DNA from: Deltaproteobacteria bacterium
Lineage (GTDB): Bacteria > Desulfobacterota > Syntrophia > Syntrophales > UBA5619
Assembly: GCA_026388365.1 (NCBI GenBank)
Contig: JAPLJW010000103.1
Span: 1-13,827 of the forward strand
Length of the DNA stretch: 13,827 nucleotides
Reading direction: 5' to 3'
Shown: positions 6,297 through 13,679 of the stretch, piece by piece
Layout: the number at the start of each line of letters is the position of its first letter
How positions within the stretch are numbered: position 1 is the stretch's first letter
Notes under the pieces: generated by a model
Told to the model about the DNA's origin: nothing
What the model saw: only the letters and a program-made list of their open reading frames with translations
Databases searched by the model: none
Program-made: the position numbers and the translations under genes

Positions 6297-7937
6297 ATGA
6301 AGGTCGCCATTGTCGCACCGCCCTATCCGCTGGAAGAGGCGCCCGCGCCGCCGCTCGGCGTGACCTATGTAGCCGCTGCTTTCGAGTCGGCCGGCGCGGA
6401 AGTACGGATTTATGATTATATCGTCAGCCGCTACACACCGGAAAAAATCCGGATGCAGATCGACGCCTTCCGGCCTGATGTCCTTGGAGCGACCTCCGTA
6501 ACACTGAATTTCCCGGGAGCCGCGGAGATCGTTTGCGAGGCCAAACGGCATCGGCCCTCGCTCATCACCTTGATGGGGGGACCCCACGTCTCCTTTGCCG
6601 CCGAACAGACGCTGAAAGAGTATCCGGGGATTGATCTGATCGTGGCTGGGGAAGGGGAGGGGACGATCGCCGAACTGATGGCCGAGGGGTTCCGTCCCGA
6701 AAAATGGGAAAAGATCCCGGGACTGAAATTCCGCCGTAACGGCAGCATCATCGATACCGGCCCCCGTCCTTTCATCGAAGACCTCGATACACTGCCGCTC
6801 CCCGCGCGCCATCTTCTCCCCTTGTCGCGCTATCAGGCACTCGGTTATTCGATCAGCATCGTCACCTCCCGCGGCTGCCCCTATTCCTGCATCTTCTGCC
6901 AGGGACGCCGCATGGTCGGGAACAGGGTCCGGCTGAGAAAGGCTGCCCTGGTCGTGGACGAGATCGAGGAGATTCTCTCCTACGGCATCGATCGGATCAA
7001 CGTGGCGGACGATCTGTTTGTCTCCAGCCGGGGGAAGGTGAAGGAGGTCTGCGACGAGATCCTTCGTCGCGGTCTCCGGTTTTACTGGAGCGCCTTTGCC
7101 CGGGTGAATACCGTGGACCTGGAAACCTTGAAGCTGATGCGGGAGGCGGGCTGTGACAGCATCAGTTTCGGGGTGGAAACGGGAAATCCGGAGATGCTGA
7201 AGCTGATCCGCAAAGGGATTACGCTGGATCAGGTCCGGCATGCGGTATCCCTCTGCCGGGAGGCGGGAATCATCGCCCACACCTCCTTCATTGTCGGCCT
7301 GCCCGGCGAAACGTCGGAGACCCTCCGGGAAACAGGGAAGTTCGCAGCAAGTCTCGGTTCGCTGTATGGATATCATTTCCTGGCCCCCTTTCCCGGCACG
7401 ACGGTCCGCGATGAGGTGGAGAAGTACGATCTGGAAATTATGACCGACGATTGGACCCGGTATGACGCGAACAGCGCCATTGTGCGGACCGCCGCCCTTG
7501 CTCCAGAGGAGATGAACCGTTTCGTGGCGGATTTCGAAGGCATGATCACAAAGGCCTGGGAAGAGATGGTTCAGGGATATCATGACAGAACCAACACGCC
7601 TGGGATTGACATGCAGGTCGAAGGTCATTTCCGGATGAAGCTGGTCTATCGCCTGCTTTCGGAAGATCTCATCGAAAAACTGGGCGCTTTTCCGGCGTCG
7701 GATTCCGTCCAAAGGGCGGACTTGCTCCAGGAGACGCTTTGCCGCCGGATCGAGGAAAAGGCCGGTGTCGAGGGGGGGCTCATCCGCCGGACGATCCGGG
7801 GATTCGTCGAAAAGGGTTACCTCCGCGCCGTGATCTCCGACGGGGAATGCCGCTGGCATTGGACGCACAACAACCGCATCGACCGTCTTTATGCGGAACC
7901 TGACTCAACCGCCGATCCCGGTCCATCGATCCCTTGA
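6297..7937 (+). CDS. B12-binding-domain radical SAM protein
   Basis: This 546-residue enzyme has an N-terminal cobalamin-binding-type Rossmann domain (residues 1 to about 165: VAPPYPLEEAPAPPLGVTYVAA, LMGGPHVSFAAEQTL, AGEGEGTIAEL) without the base-off DXHXXG motif, as is usual in the BchE-like group. The radical SAM core has the [4Fe-4S] motif RGCPYSCIFC (C194, C198, C201), then ADDLF (238-242), FGVETGNPEML (291-301) and a FIVGLPGET motif (331-339). A C-terminal alpha-helical extension completes it. ATG 6297 follows AGGTGA by 7 nt. Such enzymes methylate unactivated carbon or phosphorus, or form rings. The gene follows the glycosyltransferase operon after 150 nt and a hairpin, so it may be separately expressed. 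Its last 49 nt overlap the opposite-strand methyltransferase. Substrate unknown. Confidence 0.9.
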   Translation: MKVAIVAPPYPLEEAPAPPLGVTYVAAAFESAGAEVRIYDYIVSRYTPEKIRMQIDAFRPDVLGATSVTLNFPGAAEIVCEAKRHRPSLITLMGGPHVSFAAEQTLKEYPGIDLIVAGEGEGTIAELMAEGFRPEKWEKIPGLKFRRNGSIIDTGPRPFIEDLDTLPLPARHLLPLSRYQALGYSISIVTSRGCPYSCIFCQGRRMVGNRVRLRKAALVVDEIEEILSYGIDRINVADDLFVSSRGKVKEVCDEILRRGLRFYWSAFARVNTVDLETLKLMREAGCDSISFGVETGNPEMLKLIRKGITLDQVRHAVSLCREAGIIAHTSFIVGLPGETSETLRETGKFAASLGSLYGYHFLAPFPGTTVRDEVEKYDLEIMTDDWTRYDANSAIVRTAALAPEEMNRFVADFEGMITKAWEEMVQGYHDRTNTPGIDMQVEGHFRMKLVYRLLSEDLIEKLGAFPASDSVQRADLLQETLCRRIEEKAGVEGGLIRRTIRGFVEKGYLRAVISDGECRWHWTHNNRIDRLYAEPDSTADPGPSIP

Positions 7938-8572
7938 CATCCGGTGAGAAGGCCTGCCGATAACCTGCGCAGCACGCCCAGCGTACGGGTCATGGGCAGC
8001 TCCTCGAAGAGACCGGAGTCGAGGGCCATGCGATAGATGCAGCGGGGCGCCTGGCCTCCCTTTTCCGGGTCGGAAAAGATATCATGGATGACGAGGTATC
8101 CTCCCGGGAGGAGATGGGAGACCCAGGCGTTGTAATCGGTGAAAGCCGCCTCGAAGGTATGGCCGCCGTCGATGAAAATCAGGCTGAGCGGCGTGTTCCA
8201 GAAGCGGGCAACGACCGCTGAACGGGAGATGATCGGAATGACCGTCTCATCGAGACCCAGTTCCCGGATTGTATTCCTGAACGCGGGGAAGGTGTTGACC
8301 CGCCCCGTCACCGGGTCCAGGAGCTCGGGATCGAAATATTCCTGACCCGGCTGCTGCTCTTCCGACCCCTCGTGATGGTCGATGGAAAACAGAACCCCGC
8401 CTTCTTCCCGGCATCCGAGTCCCAGATAGGCGGCGGAGCAACCGCAGTAGCTGCCGATCTCCAGGCAGGGACCTCGCCGGGCGGCGTCCCGGGCCAGTTC
8501 GTACAGACGGGCGGTTTCCTCACCGGCCATAAATCCCTTGAAATGCATCCGCTTGAGTTCATCGATATCCAT
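7889..8572 (-). CDS. Class I SAM methyltransferase, Methyltransf_24/CmcI-like
   Basis: The 227-residue protein has motif I CLEIGSYCGCSAAYLG (residues 36-51), the acidic residue in FSIDHHEG (D65), and the family signature LIFIDGGHTFEAAFTDYNAW (131-150) with D135 and H138, followed by LLPGGYLVIHDIFSDPEKGG. These are typical of Methyltransf_24 O-methyltransferases, often found in antibiotic and polysaccharide clusters. ATG 8570-8572 is chosen; GTG 8573-8575 directly before it is also possible, as AAGGAAGG lies upstream of both. The TAA is at 7889-7891, inside the convergent radical SAM gene, so the last 15 or so codons of each gene are mutually antisense. A possible upstream attenuator lies at 8658-8687. 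Confidence 0.88.
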   Translation of the reverse strand: MDIDELKRMHFKGFMAGEETARLYELARDAARRGPCLEIGSYCGCSAAYLGLGCREEGGVLFSIDHHEGSEEQQPGQEYFDPELLDPVTGRVNTFPAFRNTIRELGLDETVIPIISRSAVVARFWNTPLSLIFIDGGHTFEAAFTDYNAWVSHLLPGGYLVIHDIFSDPEKGGQAPRCIYRMALDSGLFEELPMTRTLGVLRRLSAGLLTGCQGIDGPGSAVESGSA

Positions 8573-8657
8573 CACTCTTGGCCTTCCTTCCTAACAGCCG
8601 TCGACCGGTTGCGCATCCCTCAATCCCCACCTTATGGGCGGAGACAGGGGGCGCAAT

Positions 8658-8687
8658 CAAAAAAGACGGTTTCCTTACCGGGAAGCC
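8658..8687 (-). terminator. Terminator-like hairpin in the methyltransferase leader
   Basis: On the minus strand the arms GGCTTCC and GGAAACC (8681-8687 and 8668-8674) pair at 6 of 7 positions around a 6-nt loop, followed after GTC by six T (A 8659-8664). No minus-strand gene ends just before it, so if transcription of the 7889-8572 gene starts further upstream this would act as an attenuator. It could equally be chance. Confidence 0.3.
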
Positions 8688-8757
8688 AGCCTTGTGGGCG
8701 GCTTCTGAAACGCCCATCTGCTCCGTTTCCCTCATCCTTCTCCGTTCAACGTATTCC

Positions 8758-8804
8758 GGGGACATGTGGGGCCAACTTGCCGCAAGGTGTCCCCACATGT
8801 CCCC
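8758..8804. repeat. CCG-loop palindrome, 22-nt arms
   Basis: Arms 8758-8779 and 8783-8804 surround the loop CCG at 8780-8782. The outer 14 bp (GGGGACATGTGGGG and its complement) are perfect, and the inner 8 have two mismatches, giving 20 of 22 paired. The right inner arm, CAAGGTGTCCCC, closely resembles the copies at 1386 and 6171. It sits between two divergently transcribed genes with no T-run. Confidence 0.85.
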
Positions 8805-9007
8805 AACGCCTCACGGCTCAGGATTTCGGGGGCCTTGCATCCGGGCATCCCGTATCCGATACGGCACAAGCTTTTGAACAACCTGTAAAAGAGATTTTAT
8901 CATCATGCCGCTGACCGGCCCGGAATATACAATTCTCGTGTCCGAAAGGCAAGCCCTGCGGTCCGGTTTGCCGGATAATCCGCATCGCCTTTTTCATAAA
9001 ATTCCCC

Positions 9008-9036
9008 TTGACGTTATCAATATCTGGTAGTATGTA
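9008..9036 (+). promoter_or_regulatory. Sigma-70-type promoter of nrdD
   Basis: TTGACG (9008-9013) and TATGTA (9031-9036) are 17 nt apart. The -35 is near consensus and the -10 is weak, as expected for a regulated promoter. The predicted start near 9043 gives a leader of about 70 nt before nrdD. Confidence 0.55.
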
Positions 9037-9061
9037 AATATGCAACCCCAATATGTTGCGT
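9015..9061 (+). promoter_or_regulatory. Tandem NrdR boxes
   Basis: The core NrdR pattern CWATATNTWG is matched exactly by CAATATGTTG (9049-9058) and at 9 of 10 positions by CAATATCTGG (9018-9027). The starts are 31 bp apart, the three-helical-turn spacing known for paired NrdR boxes before ribonucleotide reductase genes. Box 1 lies between the -35 and -10, and box 2 just after the predicted start, so binding would block polymerase. NrdR senses ATP/dATP through its own ATP cone; no nrdR gene is in the window. Confidence 0.75.
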
Positions 9062-9113
9062 TTGTCGTCGGATCGGGAATTTCTTAAACCATCTCGGAGA
9101 ATGGGAACATTCC

Positions 9114-11198
9114 ATGCACGCAAAGATCAAGAAGAGAGACGGCCGTCTGCTGAAGTTCAACGCGGAAAAGATCACCAATGCCATCGCGAAGGCGGGAGCG
9201 GCAAGCGGCGAGTTCGAGCATTCGGTCGCCAAGACCCTGACCATCCGCGTTCTGAGTCTGGCCGAAAAGATCTTTGACCACCGGATTACGACGGTCGAGG
9301 AAATTCAGGACATCGTCGAGGAGGTTCTCCTCTCTTCGCCGTATCGCAAGACGGCGAAGGCCTACATCATCTATCGCGAGCAGCATGCCCGTCTCCGGGA
9401 AATCACCAACAAGATGGAGGTGGATCTGGTCGATCAGTATCTCAAAAAAATGGATTGGAAGATTCACGAAAACAGCAACATGGATTACTCTCTCCAGGGA
9501 TTGAACAATTACATCTCCTCCGAGGTCAGCAAGGTCTACTGGCTCAATGAGATCTATTCGCCGGAGATCCGCAAAGCCCATTCGGAGGGAGATTTTCATA
9601 TCCACGATCTCAGCCTGCTTTCGGTTTACTGCGTGGGGTGGGATCTCTACGATCTGCTCATGGAGGGATTCCGCGGGGTCTCCGGCAAGGTGGAGAGCAA
9701 GCCGGCCAAGCACCTCCGCAGCGCGCTGGGCCAGGTGGTCAATTTTTTCTATACCCTTCAGGGCGAAGCCGCCGGGGCACAGGCCTTTTCAAATTTCGAT
9801 ACGCTGCTCGCCCCCTTCATCCGCTACGACAAGCTGAGCTATCAGGAGATCCGGCAGGCGCTTCAGGAGTTCATCTTCAATATCAATGTTCCCACCCGGG
9901 TGGGTTTCCAGACGCCTTTTACCAACGTGACGCTTGATATGACCGTGCCGCGTGCCGACAAGAATGTCATTGTCGGCGGCAAACCGCAGCAGGAGATCTA
10001 TGCTGATTTTCAGGAGGAGATGAACCTGTTCAACAAGGCATTTCTCGAGGTCATGGCGGACGGCGATGCCAAAGGGCGTGTTTTTACCTTCCCGATTCCC
10101 ACTTACAGCATCACGAAGAATTTCAAATGGGATGATCCGAAATTTGATGGCCTCTGGGAAATGACGGCGAAATACGGCGTGCCCTATTTTTCAAATTTTA
10201 TCAATTCGGATATGAATCCGGAGGATGCCAGAAGCATGTGCTGCCGGCTGCGGATCGACAACCGAGAGCTTCAGAAACGGGGAGGGGGACTTTTCGGTTC
10301 GAATCCCCTGACGGGCTCTATCGGGGTGATCACGATCAATATGCCCCGAATCGGTTATCTGGCGGATGCGGAAGAGGCCTTCATGGAGCGTCTTGAAAAA
10401 TTAATGGTCACGGCCAAGGAGAGCCTTGAAGTCAAAAGAAAGGTGCTGGAGAAATTTACCGACGGAAACCTCTATCCCTATACGAAGCACTACCTCAGAA
10501 ATGTCAAGGAGCGGTTCGGTGAATACTGGAAAAACCACTTTTCTACCATTGGCCTCGTCGGGATGAATGAGGCCTGCCTCAACCTCCTCGGTCAGAACAT
10601 CACGACCCCGGAAGGGCAACGGTTTGCAAAAAAGACCCTGGATTTCATGCGCAACCACCTGGTTCAGTTTCAAAAGGAGACGGGAAACAACTACAATCTG
10701 GAATCGACACCGGCCGAGGGGACCTCTTATCGTCTTGCCAAGTCCGACAAGGAGAAATACCCCGACATCCTCTGCGCCAATGAGGAGAATTGCAGGGCGA
10801 GAAAGGCAGAGCCTTTCTATACGAACTCGACGCAACTGCCCGTGAACTTTACCGATGACGTTTTTGAGGCCCTCGATCTGCAGGATGAGATCCAGTCCAA
10901 ATACACCGGCGGGACGGTTTTCCACACCTATGCGGGGGAGCGCATTTCCGACCCTCGGGCCGTGAAGACCCTGGTCAAGAAGATCTGCACAAATTATCAT
11001 CTCCCCTACCTGACCTTTACCCCCACCTTCAGCATCTGCCCCTCGCACGGTTATTTGAACGGAGAGGTGGCGACCTGTCCGACCTGTAAAGAGGCCTGCG
11101 AGGTCTACTCCAGGGTGGTGGGATATCTCAGGCCTGTCAAGCAATGGAACAAGGGAAAGCAGGCGGAGTTTAGCCTCAGGAAAGAATACCGATTCTAA
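9114..11198 (+). CDS. nrdD: Anaerobic (class III) ribonucleoside-triphosphate reductase
   Basis: NrdD reduces ribonucleoside triphosphates to deoxy forms in anoxic cells, using a glycyl radical. The 694-residue protein begins with an ATP cone (about residues 3-92, KIKKRDGRLLKFNAEKI), the allosteric activity site. The catalytic barrel follows, with HIHD before C173 (LLSVYCVGWDL), C376-C377 (SMCCRLRID) and GGLFGSNPLTGSIG. The C-terminus has a four-cysteine zinc site (C642, C655, C658, C662) and the glycyl-radical segment RVVGYLRPV with G670, followed by the usual WNKGKQAEF end. ATG 9114 has GGGAA 6 nt upstream. The gene is whole, with nothing missing. It is followed after 2 nt by its activase. 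Promoter and NrdR boxes lie directly upstream. Confidence 0.97.
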   Translation: MHAKIKKRDGRLLKFNAEKITNAIAKAGAASGEFEHSVAKTLTIRVLSLAEKIFDHRITTVEEIQDIVEEVLLSSPYRKTAKAYIIYREQHARLREITNKMEVDLVDQYLKKMDWKIHENSNMDYSLQGLNNYISSEVSKVYWLNEIYSPEIRKAHSEGDFHIHDLSLLSVYCVGWDLYDLLMEGFRGVSGKVESKPAKHLRSALGQVVNFFYTLQGEAAGAQAFSNFDTLLAPFIRYDKLSYQEIRQALQEFIFNINVPTRVGFQTPFTNVTLDMTVPRADKNVIVGGKPQQEIYADFQEEMNLFNKAFLEVMADGDAKGRVFTFPIPTYSITKNFKWDDPKFDGLWEMTAKYGVPYFSNFINSDMNPEDARSMCCRLRIDNRELQKRGGGLFGSNPLTGSIGVITINMPRIGYLADAEEAFMERLEKLMVTAKESLEVKRKVLEKFTDGNLYPYTKHYLRNVKERFGEYWKNHFSTIGLVGMNEACLNLLGQNITTPEGQRFAKKTLDFMRNHLVQFQKETGNNYNLESTPAEGTSYRLAKSDKEKYPDILCANEENCRARKAEPFYTNSTQLPVNFTDDVFEALDLQDEIQSKYTGGTVFHTYAGERISDPRAVKTLVKKICTNYHLPYLTFTPTFSICPSHGYLNGEVATCPTCKEACEVYSRVVGYLRPVKQWNKGKQAEFSLRKEYRF

Positions 11199-11200
11199 AG

Positions 11201-11890
11201 ATGAAGATCGGGGGGCTGCAAAAAATCTCGCTGATCGATTATCCCGGCCGGATCAGCGCGATTGTCTTTACCCAGGGATGCAACTTCCGCTGCCCCTACT
11301 GTCACAACCCGGAACTGGTCGACCCCGCTCAATACGGTCCGATTCTGTCCGAGGAAGAGGTGATATCTTTTCTGGAACGGCGGCGGGGCAAACTGGACGC
11401 CGTCACGGTGACCGGCGGCGAACCTACGTTGCAGCCGGATCTCGAGCGATTTCTTCAAACGATCAAAGGAATGGGTTATCTCACCAAGATCGATACCAAC
11501 GGATCGAATCCCGATCTTCTGGAGAGGCTGATCCGCGAAAGCTTGGTCGATTATCTCGCCATGGACGTCAAGGGACCCCTGCGGAAATATGAACGGATTG
11601 CCAATGTCAAGGTTAAAGCCGCAAAGATCCGAAGAAGCATCGACCTCATTACGGCTTCAGGGATTGAGCATGAATTCAGGACAACCGTTGTTCGTTCGCA
11701 GCTTGATAACGAAGACCTGATCGCGACCGCAAAATTGCTGAAAAAGGCGCAGTTGTATGTGCTGCAGACTTTTGTTCCGGCAAAGACCCTTTGCCGCGAA
11801 TTTCTTGCCGAGACATCCTTTTCACCTGAAGAATTTTCTGCCGTTCAAGAATACCTGTCCGGAAAACATCTGCGAATTGTCTTACGTTGA
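11201..11890 (+). CDS. nrdG: Anaerobic ribonucleotide reductase activating protein (radical SAM)
   Basis: This 229-residue radical SAM activase creates the glycyl radical on NrdD. It starts GLQKISLIDYPGRIS and carries the [4Fe-4S] motif GCNFRCPYCHNP (C27, C31, C34), the GGEP motif (residues 72-75) and DTNGSNPDLL. It belongs to the longer NrdG2 type (TIGR02495-like), rather than the short enterobacterial NrdG. The start is 2 nt after the nrdD stop, so the pair is a single translational unit. The stop codon TGA (11888-11890) lies within the -35 box of the next promoter. All key cysteines are present. Confidence 0.95.
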   Translation: MKIGGLQKISLIDYPGRISAIVFTQGCNFRCPYCHNPELVDPAQYGPILSEEEVISFLERRRGKLDAVTVTGGEPTLQPDLERFLQTIKGMGYLTKIDTNGSNPDLLERLIRESLVDYLAMDVKGPLRKYERIANVKVKAAKIRRSIDLITASGIEHEFRTTVVRSQLDNEDLIATAKLLKKAQLYVLQTFVPAKTLCREFLAETSFSPEEFSAVQEYLSGKHLRIVLR

Positions 11891-11915
11891 CGAAAAAAAT
11901 GAATGGCATTATAAT
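11887..11915 (+). promoter_or_regulatory. Near-consensus sigma-70 promoter of the GAF/HD-GYP gene
   Basis: TTGACG (11887-11892) and a perfect TATAAT (11910-11915) are exactly 17 nt apart, the spacer beginning with seven A. Predicted start near 11922, about 48 nt before the gene. The -35 overlaps the nrdG stop codon, so the downstream gene is uncoupled from the nrd operon and probably constitutive. Confidence 0.75.
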
Positions 11916-11969
11916 ACCTCCACAGAAGGCCGCAATAGACCGGATTAAAAAACGGAAGGCAGGTGAAAT

Positions 11970-13637
11970 ATGGACGGAAGAAGGACTGAGAATATTCCCG
12001 ATCCGGCCACAGGTGCGCATCTCAATCCGTCAAACAGCCACGGGGGAGAGGAGACTCGGAAATTCAGCGAAATTCAGATAAAACAGATTCAAAGGCTCAT
12101 AAGGATCGGTACGGCGCTTTCGGCGGAGCGGAATATCGAGCGACTGTTCGAAATGATCGTCGAAGAGGCCCGGGAATTCACCGGAGCCGATGGTGGGACG
12201 CTCTACATCATGTCCGACGATGAAACCGCACTGCAATTTGCCGTCGTGCAGACTGAGACCCTCAATATCCGAAACATCCGAATGGGAGGAACCGGGGGGT
12301 ATATTACGTGGAAACCGGTCCGGCTGCTGAATTCCGAAGGATTGCCGAACCACGAAAATGTATCCGCCCATGTCGCGTTTACCGGGGATAGCGTCAATAT
12401 CCCCGATGTGTATGACGCGGAGGGTTTTGACTTCCAGGGAACCAGAAAATTCGACGCCGAGACGGGGTACCGCTCGAAATCGATGCTCGTGGTCCCCATG
12501 AAAAACCATGAAAATGATATCATCGGCGTTCTGCAGTTGCTGAATGCTCGAAACGAAGAACGCAGCGAGGTTATTTCCTTCTCCCCTGAATGTCAGGAAA
12601 TGACGGAATCCCTGGCCTCACAGGCCGCCGTGGCCCTTTCCAACAACCGCCTCATTCACGATCTCGAAGCCCTCATGGAATCCTTCATCCGCGCCATTGC
12701 GACCGCCATCGATGAAAAGTCTCCCTATACCGGGGGTCATGTCCGGCGCGTGGCCGAATTGACGATGGATATTGCATGCAAGATCAATGATATGATGGAG
12801 GGGCCTTATGCGGATGTCCGTTTTTCAGTCGATCAGATGAAGGAACTGCATACCGCGGCCTGGCTTCATGATGTAGGGAAGGTGACGTCACCCGAGTATT
12901 TGCTTGACAAGGCAACAAAGTTGGAGACCATTTTTGACCGGATCGAGATCCTGCGGCTCCGTTTTGAATTGTGCGGATTGCAAGCCAAGCTGCGGAAGTC
13001 GAACAAGAAGGCGATCCCAGAATTGGCGCAGACGGAACAGAATGATGAGACGGAAAAAACACTGCGGGAGGAATTCCATTTTTTATCGGATGCCAACAAC
13101 GGAAGTGAACCGATGTCGGATGAGATGATGGGTAAGGTCAGTGCAATCGCCGCGAGAACCTGGGAGTTGAATGGGGAAAGAGAGCCCCTTCTTTCACCCG
13201 ATGAGGTGGAAACCCTGAACATCCGCCAGGGGACCCTGTCCGCGAGGGAAAGGGAGGTCATCCATAATCATGCCGCGATGACCTACAAGATACTCTCTCA
13301 ATTGCCGTTCCCAAAGAAGCTGAGGCATGTGCCCGAATACGCGGCCTCACATCATGAAACACCCAACGGAAAAGGCTATCCCAGAGGCCTCGGCGCTGCC
13401 CAGCTTTCCCTTCAGTCTCGAATCCTGGCGTTGGCGGACATATTCGAGGCCCTGACGGCCCAGGACAGACCTTACAAAAAGGGGAAAACCCTTTCCGAGG
13501 CCATGCACACCCTGGAGATAATGGTGAAAGACGGATATATCGATCCGGACCTTTATACTCTTTTTCAGAAGGAAGGGATCCACCTCGACTACGCCCGCCG
13601 TGAATTGAGTCCCGAGAAGATCGATTCCGCCGGCTAA
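11970..13637 (+). CDS. GAF-domain HD-GYP phosphodiesterase-like regulator
   Basis: The 555-residue cytosolic protein combines a sensory GAF domain (about residues 40-225: LFEMIVEEAREFTGADGGTLYI, MLVVPMKNHENDIIGVLQLLNA) with an HD-GYP domain that in relatives hydrolyses cyclic di-GMP. Metal-site residues are present: H257 in YTGGHVRRVAE, H300-D301 in LHDVGK, H434 in the HNHAAMTYKIL segment, H461-H462 in SHHETPNGKGYP (GYP 469-471) and D490 in ALADIFEALT. The hallmark GYP is intact. Odd feature: about 110 extra residues (about 320-425, charged, helical, Lys/Glu-rich) lie between LHDVGK and the next histidine, where typical HD-GYP proteins have about 25. There is no receiver or membrane segment. 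AGGTGA lies about 5-6 nt before ATG 11970. The GAF ligand is unknown. Confidence 0.9.
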   Translation: MDGRRTENIPDPATGAHLNPSNSHGGEETRKFSEIQIKQIQRLIRIGTALSAERNIERLFEMIVEEAREFTGADGGTLYIMSDDETALQFAVVQTETLNIRNIRMGGTGGYITWKPVRLLNSEGLPNHENVSAHVAFTGDSVNIPDVYDAEGFDFQGTRKFDAETGYRSKSMLVVPMKNHENDIIGVLQLLNARNEERSEVISFSPECQEMTESLASQAAVALSNNRLIHDLEALMESFIRAIATAIDEKSPYTGGHVRRVAELTMDIACKINDMMEGPYADVRFSVDQMKELHTAAWLHDVGKVTSPEYLLDKATKLETIFDRIEILRLRFELCGLQAKLRKSNKKAIPELAQTEQNDETEKTLREEFHFLSDANNGSEPMSDEMMGKVSAIAARTWELNGEREPLLSPDEVETLNIRQGTLSAREREVIHNHAAMTYKILSQLPFPKKLRHVPEYAASHHETPNGKGYPRGLGAAQLSLQSRILALADIFEALTAQDRPYKKGKTLSEAMHTLEIMVKDGYIDPDLYTLFQKEGIHLDYARRELSPEKIDSAG

Positions 13638-13679
13638 GGTTGACGGTTTCTTAAAATGACCGGATGCTGCCGGGGAAGA

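Larger units (their letters stand above)
8573..9007. other. Non-coding repeat-rich spacer
   Basis: No open frame here has convincing coding character. It contains a near-direct repeat (CCTTATGGGCGG at 8630-8641, CCTTGTGGGCGG at 8690-8701), a minus-strand terminator-like hairpin (8658-8687), the long CCG-loop palindrome (8758-8804) and a short palindrome CCGTAT-CCG-ATACGG (8850-8864) with the same loop. The minus strand is the leader of the methyltransferase gene; the far end borders the nrd promoter. Confidence 0.5.

Noticed and set aside
6261..7868. 535-codon minus-strand open frame opposite the radical SAM gene
   Set aside because: Long antisense frame caused by GC-rich codon use; it has no domain, whereas the plus strand has all the radical SAM motifs.
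8559..8798. Minus-strand open frame of 79 codons upstream of the methyltransferase
   Set aside because: It includes part of the CCG-loop palindrome and the leader hairpins, has no recognised domain, and runs into the methyltransferase start.
8578..8877. Plus-strand open frame of 99 codons in the spacer
   Set aside because: It spans the full palindrome and a near-direct repeat, has no ribosome site or domain, and looks like a repeat-derived open frame.
9008..9020. FNR-like dyad TTGAC-GTT-ATCAA over the nrdD -35 box
   Set aside because: The half sites are 3 nt apart and not the 4 nt of TTGAT-N4-ATCAA, and the NrdR boxes explain the region better.
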